Part shown: one piece after another, positions 36,101-48,645 of the stretch
Layout: every line of letters begins with the position of its first letter
Position numbering within the stretch: position 1 is the stretch's first letter
Assembly: GCA_025084515.1 (NCBI GenBank)
Contig: JAJAGP010000333.1
Coordinates: forward strand, 21,155 to 85,154
DNA from: Ancistrus triradiatus
Taxonomy: Eukaryota > Chordata > Actinopteri > Siluriformes > Loricariidae
Length of the DNA: 64,000 nucleotides
Direction of reading: 5' to 3'
Made by a program: the position numbers and the translations under genes
The notes under the pieces: model-generated
What the model was told of the DNA's origin: nothing
Databases searched by the model: none
Seen by the model: the letters and a program-made list of their open reading frames with translations, nothing else

Positions 36101-39100
36101 TTGTCTCTCTTGGGGCACACAGAATCACAATAACGCTAATGAAAAATCATTGTTCCCTGTCCAAATCCATATCTTTTGTCACATTACACCCTGAAAATAA
36201 CTGAAATATTTCCAGTTGTATTTAAACATTATAACCGTCACCATCAAAGTGAAAATTACATTTTAATTTCTGATCAATTAGTAAAAGGTCGTTAGCAAAG
36301 TGTCTGGTTTGAATAAGTGATCAGCCCTTTAACTGTGATAAACTTGTACTCCTCACTGACTGTAGTGGTTTTGATTATGATTAATAAAACTGGCTGTTAG
36401 GTGTTTTTGCACCAAACAGTTCTAGGGACTAATTTAGGAGAAACTACTCCCTGTAGAGCTACCCTGAGAACTACAGTCATTCCAGGGTTTTTTTTTTTTT
36501 TTTGGTTTGCATTCACTCCACCAGAAGTGCGGTTTGATGCTGAAGTGATGCAAGCCAATTTTGCCTGGATGTAAAATCATCCAAATTGTACCTCCTCTGT
36601 CACACACAGGCTCAGTAAGGCTGGACTTCACTTTTAGTCCATTTGTCTGCGTGGTGGTCCCCCCCATTTAGTGCAAAGATGTGTTGTTTATATGGCGGCT
36701 GCTGTACAAGTATATTTAAAAATGCCAGTTGCCCTAGAGCAAGGCACGTGTATCAAGCACTATACACTTTCATCAGCATGTCTGGACCAATCACTATATA
36801 CCACAACACCTATAGTTCATATATAGTTTATAACCTATAGTTATAATTGAGTGCAGGTACTCCCCAATTTGCAATGGGAATATGTTCTGACAAATCCATC
36901 GTAAGTTGAATTTATTGTAATCGTAATATACAGTGGGGCAAAAAAGTATTTAGTCAGCCACTGATTGTGCAAGTTCCCCTACGGAGTTGAAAGTCCGTGT
37001 TGCCCCAAAGCATCACTGCTCTAGAGGAGATCTGCATGGAGGAATGGGCCAAATTTTTTTTTCCTAATTTTGTCTCTCATAGTTGGTGTACATGTGATGA
37101 AAATTACAGACCTCTGACTGTTTGAGGCTGTGGACAGGTTTCTATTATACAGATAATGAGGTCAAACGGATGCCATTAATACAGGTAACGAGTGGGGGAC
37201 AGAAGAGCTACTTATGGAATAAGTTACAGGTTTGCGAGAGCCAGAAATATTCCTTGTTTGTGGGTGACCAAATACTTATTTTTCACCATGACTTACCATT
37301 GAATTCTTTAAAAATCTTAATGTGATTTCCTGGATTTTTTTTCTCATTTTGTCTCTCATAGTTGAAGTGATGAAAATTACAGACCTCTCTCATCTTTCTA
37401 AGTAGGAGAACTTGCACAGTCAGTGGCTGACTAAATACTTTTTTTGCGCCACTGTATATCATTCTGTATCCTACCTTAAACATACTTACACCATTTACAT
37501 TAATCTCCAGTTGGGCAAAATCATTAACATAAAGCTTATTTTATAATAGTATTGAATACCTCATATAATTTATTGAATAATGTATTGAAAATGAAACATA
37601 GCTCATCACTTCTGCCACGTGACTTCCTGTCATGCTCTGCTGAATTCTTCATTGAGTGCAGGAGAGTATCGTACTTCATATCTCTTGCCTGGGGAAAAAT
37701 CTAACTTCAAAATTCAGAGTGCAGTTTCTGCTGAATGTGTATTAGTTGATTCTCATAGTAAAGTTGTAATATCATAAATCGGAAGATCGTAAATTGGGGA
37801 GTACCTGTAGTCTGTAATCCTACATTGTCAAATTGGTACTTTGAGACTGGTGTTTGTGGTTACTGTGGAAGTTAAGTAGTTTTCTGACCAGTGATCTAAA
37901 GTCAAAGGCAGAGATCAGTCTGGTTTGATGATTACGCCATTTCCTCCCAGTCTATAAAATGTTTGTTCATCCAGAAGTTATGCCTCAAATAATTCAAGCT
38001 GGGCAGGACTACGAAAATACTCCATGGTGCTGATGAAGCTATAAGCTGCACTGCATCTTCAAGTAATACAAGGCGCAAGATGAAGGTGCCAGTACACTTC
38101 CTGAATCAATGCTTACTTTAGAGCAAACTACTATATTGGTGACAAGATTTGTTAGTGCTATGGATGCTCTCACTAGACTTGTAGTCTAGGTTAAAGTCAT
38201 GTAATGGGGAACACCTTCATGACTTCAATGCCAGATCTCCAGCTGAGGACACCAGCAGCCATGTCACCATGACCAGTGAAGTTATTCACAGTGAGCAGTT
38301 TGTAGCCAAGTGCTGTTAAAGGTCAACACAGAACTCTTGCGCAACGGAGTGAAAAATTCTCGAAACCATAGTTGATGGTTAAGAACCCACCATACTACTT
38401 TAAGCTGCAGCTCAGTAAGCAGAAACCCGGAGGATCTAGTTTTTTTTTAAAAAAGAGTCTGGCAGGCTCCCAGAGTTATTCATGGAACCTTTGTCTCATT
38501 CTCCATTGCCCCTGCCAACCAGCCACATAAGACCTGTAAAATACAAGCTGCTTTTACTACTGAACAGCTTAGCCTAGCCCAATACACCCAGCCTGTGAAA
38601 ACGCTGAAAGAAAGTACAGGCGTTTGACTGGCCTGCCTTTCAGAGCCTTGGATGAAGTTTAGTTTTTCTGATTATCGCCTATTAATCACAGCCACAGAAT
38701 GGGATGACCCATTGTTACCTGATGATGCTTAGCAGACCTAGTCTTCCTGGAACATTTGTAATAACTACCTCATGATTGCCCCAGAATTGATCTGGACTTC
38801 CCAAATTGCAACAGAGAACTCTTTTGTGATGAGTCTGAGCTTGCTTATGGCTCAGTTGCTTTCAATGTGGTTGCTTTCCGTCCAGCACGGCTGCAGCTGC
38901 TAAAGCCAACGTCCTACTCAACATGCATGGACTTCTTCCCAGCAATTCAGATTGGAGCAATACATTGACAGATCATTTTGGTTATTCATGGGTCTCTATC
39001 ACTGTATGGCATCCATGAATTCTGTTTGAAGTTTTTAAACAAAAAGCACTGTAGTCCACTGCAATTAAAAGAAATTGAGGTTTAAAATTGTTTTAAAGCT

Positions 39101-42100
39101 CTCCTGTAGCTGAATTGCTCTGCTGTAGTGAATTATTTTCGAGCCAGTTGTGGTTTCTGGGATTTGCATATTTGCTATGGATGCAGTAGGTCCACATGTA
39201 GGGAATGCAAGTACTGTATTGATTAGGAGTGAATAGAGCCAGGTGCATATATTTAAAAAATTGGAAATGATATTCGGCCAAGACCATTGGAGTCGTGCGT
39301 CTCTTGTAACGATACACCCTGTTCACGTGTCAAATCGATTCTGATACTGAAGATACTGACTTTGTAATAATCTATTTTACATTCAATAAAATGCTTTTTA
39401 TTTCTGAATTGTATCCAATGCAGACTAATGCACTTTTCTGTGTAGGTTTGTAAACAAAATGCATTTGGTTCTGAAGAATAACAATTCAAAATTAGTTTTC
39501 TAATTCAAATTACTTTACATAGTAATTTTCTAAAAATAAAAATGTAACAAAATTTGCAATTAAAATAAATGATGTATGATTGTGATGAAACGATGACATT
39601 ACATTATCCGGTGTAATAAACAATCATTCATTCATTTTCTTATCCACTTAATCCTGGTCGTGGGAGTGCCGCCAGCTAAGCAGCGGCTCAGGCCACAAGG
39701 CAGGAACAACCGCTGACGAGGTGCTAATTCCAACATAGGGTACATACTCTCACACACTAGGGGCACTTTAGAGATACTAATTAACCTAATGAACATGTCT
39801 TTGGACTGTCGGAGGAAACCAGCATGCCCAGAGTAAAGCCACATGGCCAAGGGGTGGGCATGCAGACTCGGACCCAGACCGCTCAAACTGGGGATCGAAC
39901 CCAGGACTTTCTTACTGTGAGGCGACAGTGCTACCCACCAAGCCACTGTGCCGCCTGTGTGATAAATAAGATCGCACATCGTCCCTTTTTTTGCATCACG
40001 ATGCTTGTCTGGTAATGAGTGTTGAGGCCTTTGGAGTCTCGGCTGTCATAGCTATTCTTTATAAGCCTAACCACTGGTAACCACTGTGCTAATAAGTGGC
40101 CCTAATCTGCAGGCTCCTGCTGCACACATCTTTCACTGCCTCCACTCCACTATTAACTAAACGCACCTTGGAGCTTTCCTCTCCATTACCCCTCCCACAG
40201 ACCTGGCTATCAATCTGAGATGCGCCAGTTTCACAGCATCACATTCTTCCCGCTTCAGATCAGTGGGACCCGAGTATGCCTCAGCATTGCACAGCATCTC
40301 CGTTAACACTTAAAAGCTCCTAATTCTCTGATGGGGATAGAGTTGGGCTTAGTTTAGGATTAAGAATCCATTTGACTATCTAGACGGTATCTGTCGTTTG
40401 TGTATAGGACAGGACTAGGCTAGTCCTAAAAGCCTGTAAATGTTAGATGGCTTCTGTTTGTGACCCACGGGATTATTGGTAGGTTTTTTTGCAGCTAAGC
40501 TGGCTTTGTTGTCCACGTCTTGTCAAGCAGGTTTGGTAAAGGCTTCTTGTGCTAGGCCTGGGCTGCAGTCCTGCAGTAATCCGTGGGCTGGAACGGGAAT
40601 CCATGCTAAAACTCTCGCTGTGTGGCTTTGTCCTAAGCTCAATGGATTCCCTAGAGTCGTCCCTCCCCTCCTACAGATCGAATGTCATGCAGACAATGAG
40701 ATGCCGCCGTCAATCCCTCTGCCTTGCTTTTCCCCCTCGCTAGTAACTAGAAATGATTAGAGCCTCAATCAGATTTGCCAAGCCCCCTTCTTGCTAATTG
40801 GTAATTGGTCAATTTCAGCCGCATCTCTTGTGGAGGACCAGCGAGGCAGCAAAGAATGATGGGGTTTTTTGTGTATTTTTATTTTTTTTCACCCCCTCCC
40901 TTCTTTTTGTCCTTTCGTTCTTTGTGAATGGAGTGATTCCCTGACTCGGCTCCAGTCACTGTGACCCTTCCCTGATGCCCAAGCTTGTTTGTCTGCTGAA
41001 GATGGAGGAGGTGGGGTGAGGTTTAGGGTTACAGGAGCCCCGCCGTTGGTCTGAGGAGCAAGACTGGGGCTCCACTGTGACTTTGCACCCTGTCCCTCCT
41101 GACTGACTTCAGTCAAAGGACTTTCAGATCACCTCAACAGCTCTGTGGTTCTGTCCCACGGCAAACTGGGCTCATATTTACGTGAGACAGGGTGGTGAGG
41201 CGGAAAATCTGTCCTGTGTATTTCTGTCAGTTTGCACAATAAATGCTTTCTATGCGTCTTAATAATGGACTAATGACTATTGGTACTGAGTCTTTTAAGA
41301 GTTTGTGTGGTTAGTCATAAATTCTTTTGGAAATGACTGCAGTATATGTACAGCAGTGTATACAGAACTATTAGTGTTTTTGAACTAAAATAGCTGAACA
41401 GTTGAAAATGCTCTTTTCCCATGTCAAGGCGATAATGAAGGTTAAAGGAAATGGAGATGTTAAAAACTGTCCTTGTTGGTGGTCTTTGTCTACAGTGACT
41501 TAATGCACAGTGTGAAGGATGGTTCGAGTAGCCAAAGACAAAGAAACTCCGAAGATTGCAGCGGGGGAATTGCAGACATTAGGTCTTGAGGTCAACTACA
41601 GTACGACACCACCTACAGTACTCCCCAAAAGTATTGGGCCACCATTAGATTAGATATAAAATTGTTACATGACAATGTATAATTATTATTCAGCCTCTTT
41701 ATTAGAATACAACCAGAAAATACAGGAAACTTGTATACAGTATTTCAAACTGAAGAAAATCATAAATGCAGCTTCTGCTGAACTCCCCTTACACTTGAGA
41801 AATAGCAGCATTTGGCAGGTTCATCGGGATGCCAAGTTGACCCTAGGCAACAGTTTACAATCTGAAGAAGTTTGATCAGGAGTGGTCTTTTTGGAAGTTT
41901 ACCAGACAAGAAATCTCTTTTTTTCCAGAAGTGGAACAGGGTGACAAGATGTGCTGAAGTTCACAAAAATTTAAATGAAGATCAGTGGGGAAGTATCATG
42001 GAATGACAAATTCAAGTTATATATATAAGGTCATTATACCATTTGCTAAAACAACAAATGTAATAGTGGCCTAAGACTATTGCACAGTACTCTAAATGAC

Positions 42101-44957
42101 ATAACCAGAAATGGTTTGGGAGGGTTGCCAGAGGAAAGCTTCTGCTCTCATGGACAACAGAGTGTTAATAACCTCAGCTGCATACAGTTTGCCAGAAATT
42201 ATGGAAACTTTCAGTGGGACTGTCTTCTATGGTGAGATGAGACCAAAATAGTTTTTTGGCAGCGAAACATCAGATATGGGTTTGGGACAGACACAAAAAT
42301 AGTCATGCAGAAAAGTACAGCATCCTCACTGTGAATTATGGTGGTGGATCTTTGATGTTGCTTGACAACTTTTTTTTTTTTTTTCTCCCTTTTCAAAGGC
42401 CTTGGACAGCTTGTTCGGATACATGGAATCATGGTCTCCAAGTATGAAGTACTCCAATATATTAAATTAAATCCTGACTGAGGCAGTCAGGAATCTTAAA
42501 CTGTGTCACCAAAATACTTCACTGATCACAGAATCAAGGTTTTGCTATGATTATACCATGATTATACCAATCCCCCAATTTAAACCCCATAACCTCAAAA
42601 CCTGTAGGATTAGCTGAAGAGAGACTGGAGAGAGACTCCAGCCACACCAGAGGGCAGTAACTCTCTCCCTTCTCCGGTTATCTGGGGACGAGGTGCCGCC
42701 AAGGACTTTCCTGCTTAGACTCAAGTTCCTGGAGTGACTCTGTGTATCGGATTACCTAATGCCGATGTGCATATTTTACATTTTGCTTAAACTATGGCTC
42801 CATGACTTATTTGTTTAGATAAATTAGTTTCATTCTTAGGTTTATCATCTACATCACCCAAGGAGGTTGGGTCCCTTTTTGAGTCTTGGTCCTCCCAAGG
42901 TTTCTTCCTCATAACACTTAGGGAGTTTTTCCTTGCCACTGTCACCCTAGGCTTGGGATTGGACCTGGATATTAGGAGATGATCTAAAATTGTAAAATTG
43001 CTTTGAGGCAATGCTCCATTGTAAAAAGCACTATATAAATGGATCTGACTTGACTTGAAGAGAGAATTTTGATTCTGAAGAATATGGAGCGAAAAGTTGT
43101 CTCGGATCCCTTTTTGTGTATTTTCCAGTTTTCTTAAGCATTATATGATTTGCAGTTATTTTCGCAACTGTAGCCTAGTGGTTAAGGTACTGGACTGTGA
43201 ACCAAAAGGTCCAGGGTTCAAATCCCACCTCTGCCAAGCTGCCACTGTTTGGTCCTTGAGCAAGGCCCTTAACCCACAATTGCTTGGACTGTAAGATTGT
43301 ATCAGTTGTAAGTCGCTCTGGATAAGGACGTCTGCTAAATGCTGTAAATGTAAACTAAAGTACTGAATAAAGGTGTGCCAACAACTGTCGTAAGTCTTTT
43401 ATGATAAGATTTTTTTTTCTTTCAATCATTGTAGTTTGTAAAGGATATTAAAATTCATAAAGGAAAGTTAAAAAGGGATATTAGAATGTTTGTGTTAATG
43501 TATGTTGTGTTAATATTTTGAATTGCAAATCAAAAGTATAAGAAATTAGGAATATTTTATAGTCTGCTTTGTTCATGTTTACCAGGTGTGCTGGTATTTG
43601 TGGAAGGTGCTATAGGCAATCAGTAATTGCTGAAAATCACAACAGTCAATATAGTGATGGACAGATTTGACAAAAAAAATCAAATCATCTGGGGAGTTAA
43701 GACTATGGGCATGACATACCTGAAGAGGATGGATTGAGATTTTTGAAAGCTTTGTGAGTTCTTTAACATCAAATGGGAGGAAATTCTTAAGGCTGATACC
43801 ATGTCATTGTCTGAGATGGATGCTGGGCTGACGCCCATGGTACTGAATGAAAGAAAGATTTTACAACATACCAGTTATCTCTTAAAAACCTATTCTTTAT
43901 GAAGGGTCCTGTAATTGGCAATGCCACGGTCTTCAATGACTAATGCGTATGCTCATAAACCCCAAATATCGAAGATGACCAATATATATTAATGACTGAA
44001 TCTGTTTTCCCGCTGTGATAATGTGCTTCTCCCAATCCATGAATCATTTCCTCTTCTGACCTTTACGTAATGAAATTAAATCTTTGCTTAATTCCAGGAA
44101 GTGCTGATGATGTTGGACAACTATGTGAGGGACTTTAAAGCTCTCATTGACTGGATCCAGCTGCAGGAGAAGCTGGAGAAAACCGATGCCCAGAACAGGT
44201 GATCTGCTCTGCACATGGGGACTCTCTCACATCAATACCCCAGTTGTGTCTCATACGAGATCAATAGGAACAGCTGTAATTTAAGGGGATCCGCCAGTTT
44301 ATTGGTTTCTCTTTAACTCAATGGCTGAAATTACCACAACACCAACACAATACATTGATTAAGGTATAAACCTGAGCTTTTAAGTTGCCTCTCAGTTTAG
44401 GACAGACTCCTTATTGATCAACCTTTGTATGCACTCGGTATGGAGTAATTTACATTTTATTGGTGAGTGCAAAAGTAGCACGACATGGATTTAAGTCGCT
44501 CGATTCCAGTAATTAGTATTAGTAATTCATTTTCAGATCATTTAAGAAAATGTAAGGGATTTGCAGATAGTAATATTGATCAGTATCTGAAACTCTGTTG
44601 ATGTTTGGTTCTATCAGACCCACGTCTTTGGCATGGGAGGTTCGCAAGATGTCCCCAGGACGGCATGTCATGTCCAATTCTTCGACAGACCGCCTCGTTC
44701 CATCTCCTAGTGTTCGGCGCTCCCTTAACTTTGGGTAAGACTTTTTAGCTCTGCTGTTTGCAATGAACTCATCACTTCTTTCCCAGGAACCTAAAACCAC
44801 TGTTTTTCTCTCCATAAAAGGCCAACTGGAGTTTAACCACAACTCATTATCCCATCCTACTTCCCACTAATTGAGGCAGTGTCCTCTCTTAGCAAACAAT
44901 GCCTAATGTGGGGAATCGCCTCTGCCTACATTAACGCTTGATATTTGTCTCACTCCA

Positions 44958-44996
<39 letters not shown>

Positions 44997-47900
44997 TTTG
45001 TACTGGTAGTGTAAAGGGAAGAGGATTGATAATTCAATTAAACTGGTACCAAATAGCTAAATTAAGAAATCAATAGCAGATATGATACATAGAGAGGCCT
45101 GGCCTAGTGCTTGGGAGAAGATACAGATTGTCTGGAAGGTCTGGAAGAGCTGTGAGATCGATCAGTGAAGCTTAAGCATTTGTTTAATGTAATTTTTTTT
45201 TTTTTTTAAGCTGGGTTATTCTGTGGCTTCTCTATGAGAAACAGGGAGGTGCAGATATGATTGTGGTTGAAGACTGCTGAAGCATGAAGTTCAATACCTG
45301 CATTACACTGTAACCAGACGCCACAGGAAATGGATATTGATCAAGCCATTGTGCTGTTAAGCTGATCTGAGAACAGCTGTCTGAATTCTGTTGCCTCTCT
45401 GATGCAGAATGCTTTGAGTCCAGGGGTTCCTGTTACCATGGACTGTTCCAGGGGCAAGGTGCCACATCTTGTCACCATGTCATTATTCAAAAACATCTGA
45501 TGTATTGAAATGGATGGAGATGACCAAAATGCATTGATTATTCATCTCAAGTCCCTTCCATTCCTCTTAAGACATCCATTCATCATAGCATTGTTGTTGG
45601 TGCTAGACAGGCTGGCTGGAGTATTTCAGAACCTGTTGTTCTGCTGGGATTTTGATTCACAGCCATCTTTAATGGTTACAGAGAAAAAGAGAAAGTATCT
45701 AGTGAGTGGCAGTTCTCTGGGTGAAGATGCCATGTTGATGCCAGAGATCAGAGGAGAATGACCAGACTGATTTGAGGCAACAGTAAATCAAATAACCACT
45801 CGTTACAACTGAGATATGCAGAAGAGCATGTCTGAACGCACAACACGTTGAACCTAGAATATTTTCTTGGCACACTTTGCCAGAGTATTGTTGCTGACCA
45901 TGTCCATCGTTTTATGACAATGCGTCTATATATTGTCTATGCACCATGTCTCAAATCACCTCAAACTGGTTTCCTGACCATGGCAGTGAGTTCACTGTAC
46001 TCAGATGGCCTGTCACAGTCACCAGATCTCAGTCCAATAGAGAACATTTGGGATTTTATTTACCGTATTTTCCGGGCTATAAAGCGCACCGAATTATAAG
46101 ACGTAATATCAACGATCGGCTGCTAACGGGTATATTTTCATACATAAAGCGCACCAGGTTATAAGACGCATTAAATGAAACAAAACCCTTAAGTTCCGTC
46201 AGAAGCTCAGTTTGGTCTTTACCTGGCGTCTTCTTGCTTCCTCCACTTCCGTACCATTGATTCGTTAATGTTGAATTCTCTCACAGCTGCTCTATGTCCA
46301 TGTTGTACTGCGTGACTGATAGCGCTGAGTTTGAAATCCGCTTCGAAAATAAATGAATGAATGCACGTACCCTAATGCTGAAGCACATACCGTATTACTC
46401 CGCTATGCTGCGCACTACGGTGGCCGTGAGCTTCGTAACTTACCAAGGCCGTGCTAAAACATTTTGACAGATTTATGAGCACCGTGTACCATCTACAATC
46501 GGTTCTAGGTCAGAAAGCACAACCAGAATTAATTCATACATTAGACGCACCGCATTTTAAGGCGCACTGTCGATTTTTGAGAAAGCTAAAGGATTTTAAG
46601 TGCGCCTTATGGTCCGAAAAATACGGTAAAAATAAACGCACACGTGTGCGTGCATATGTTTATATAGATATTTATATTTTTATCATATATTTATATTATC
46701 GTCACCTGACACAAACTCTAGCCTAGACCATGTTCTATGGAACATGGTGAAATGTTTCTGTAATAACTTGGGTCATCAGATTTTGCACAAACCTGTGGAG
46801 TCTGTGCCTGCTCGAGTACATGCTGTTGTTACAGCAAAAATGTGGGCATTCTAAATACCAATACAATCTGAGATTGGTGTATATTTTTCAAAGATTCAAG
46901 TTTTTGCACAAATTATGCTGATTATATGCTTTTCAATTACAAACATTATATATGAGAAAATGCTGAAGAGGAGCATTTTCAGTAGTGGTCTCAGACTTTT
47001 GGCCTCCACTCTGTTTGTGAAGACACTGTCTTGAAAGGTTACACACACACGATTCCCTAAATAGAATATAAGGATGTATTTTAAGAGCAATAACACATTT
47101 TCTAGGGTTTCCTGGGCTCATACCACCTGTTGTAACATATTAATTAAACCTTGAGTGAAGAAACATTTGTCCACTATTCATAGAAGGCTGCTGATTTGTT
47201 CTGGATCATCAGATAAAGCAATACATTTTCTAACAAACATAAATGACCAGAAATGAAAGTTTGCTTTATTTCATATTTATGGTGTTACAAAAAACTTATG
47301 TAACTTTTTTTTTTACATACCTTTTATGACAGGTTTACAATTATGGCAAATTAATGTATTTACTTTTACTAATTAATTTAGCTATTTTGTATGACTTTAC
47401 CTTCATATCATTTACTGTTTATCCAATACATATATGGTAAGAATCTCACAGCAACTGAGCAAACAGGATTAGCAGGTATGGAAAAACATGAACATCGGTG
47501 GAAAAAAGTAGTCTGTTTAAATACAGTGCGCATGTACTCCATCAACACTGTGTATGCTGTACAGGGGTCCTCCTCCAACACTTGCTGTCGCTCGTCTCTC
47601 TCACTCTGGGCTAAGCTGGGCTGACCGGGTGAAACGCTCTCAGGCCCTGCCTATGCCCAGCCAGACTGCCCCAAGTCCTACAGAGAAACCAGGTGAGCTG
47701 TTGGTTACTGAACACTGTACTTTACTAAATGCAGTGCACACCGGATTTGTCACTGCTTCTATGTTGAAATATATTTGTATCAGAATTTTTTTCCATTCTT
47801 TTCTCGAATCAGGCCCTGGCATTTTATTTTAATTTGAGCATTTAGGGTTAGAGTTGCTGCTTTATGATCTGGCTTGTGTTTGACACCAGGTAAAAAAGAT

Positions 47901-48605
47901 GCAGAGGGTTGGGAGACGGTGCAGCGTGGGCGCTCCATGAAGCCTCGTGCCACTGCAATGGTGGCCAAAGTCAGTCCGGTCCTGGCCCGCGTCAGACCCA
48001 AAGATGTGAACGATAAGGAGAACCAGCAGCTCCAGGGCAAGGAAAAGCGAGCAGAGGGCCACCAAGGGGACAGTGAGCGAACCTCCCCAGTGCAAAAGCC
48101 AGTGTGTGAGAAGGCCTCTGTCCTCGAGGTACTGACGTCAACCTACAGCCCCCACGCATCAATAATTCAGGAACGGGGGGAAAATTGGAGGGCTCTGTAA
48201 CGTTAGAGTGGTTTATCTGCCCTCTCTGTTTGTGTTTTGAGCAGTGTTCACAGACACACAGTCCAGACAGGGCCGTATCGGTTGAGCTGCCATTGATTTT
48301 TGCACATACATAGCAAGACCGCAGAGTTGGAAATATCATGTGTGCTCTTATGAAATATGCATATAGCCTGTGTTATGGCCCGCACAGAAGTGAACATGTG
48401 TACCGCCAGCATGTTAGCTATGTTGTTGGTATGCCATGCAATTAGTGTTTGCATGTTTTGTGTGCTGCTACGCACTTGATGTGTATGGCATGTCATTCTA
48501 GCATGCATTGTTCCCTGACATTTACATGTCTAATGGCAAGTCTTTCACAGAGGTCCCTGGTTAAAAACAGTGCTGACAAATGCATGTTTGTAATTGTTTG
48601 TGTAA

Positions 48606-48645
<40 letters not shown>

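Noticed and set aside
35711..36133. 140-residue hydrophobic frame
   Set aside because: Many Ile/Leu/Phe in AT-rich DNA give false membrane-like frames; no start context, no splice or family evidence.
38000..38950. A possible decayed retroelement or processed gene copy
   Set aside because: Higher G+C and some longer frames, but no recognisable domain or terminal repeats.
40889..41116. Minus-strand frame with Pro and Gln runs
   Set aside because: Composition follows a local GC-rich stretch; no homology recognised.
47992..48339. Minus-strand frames opposite the scaper exons at 47.9-49.0 kb
   Set aside because: Shadows of conserved exons on the other strand.
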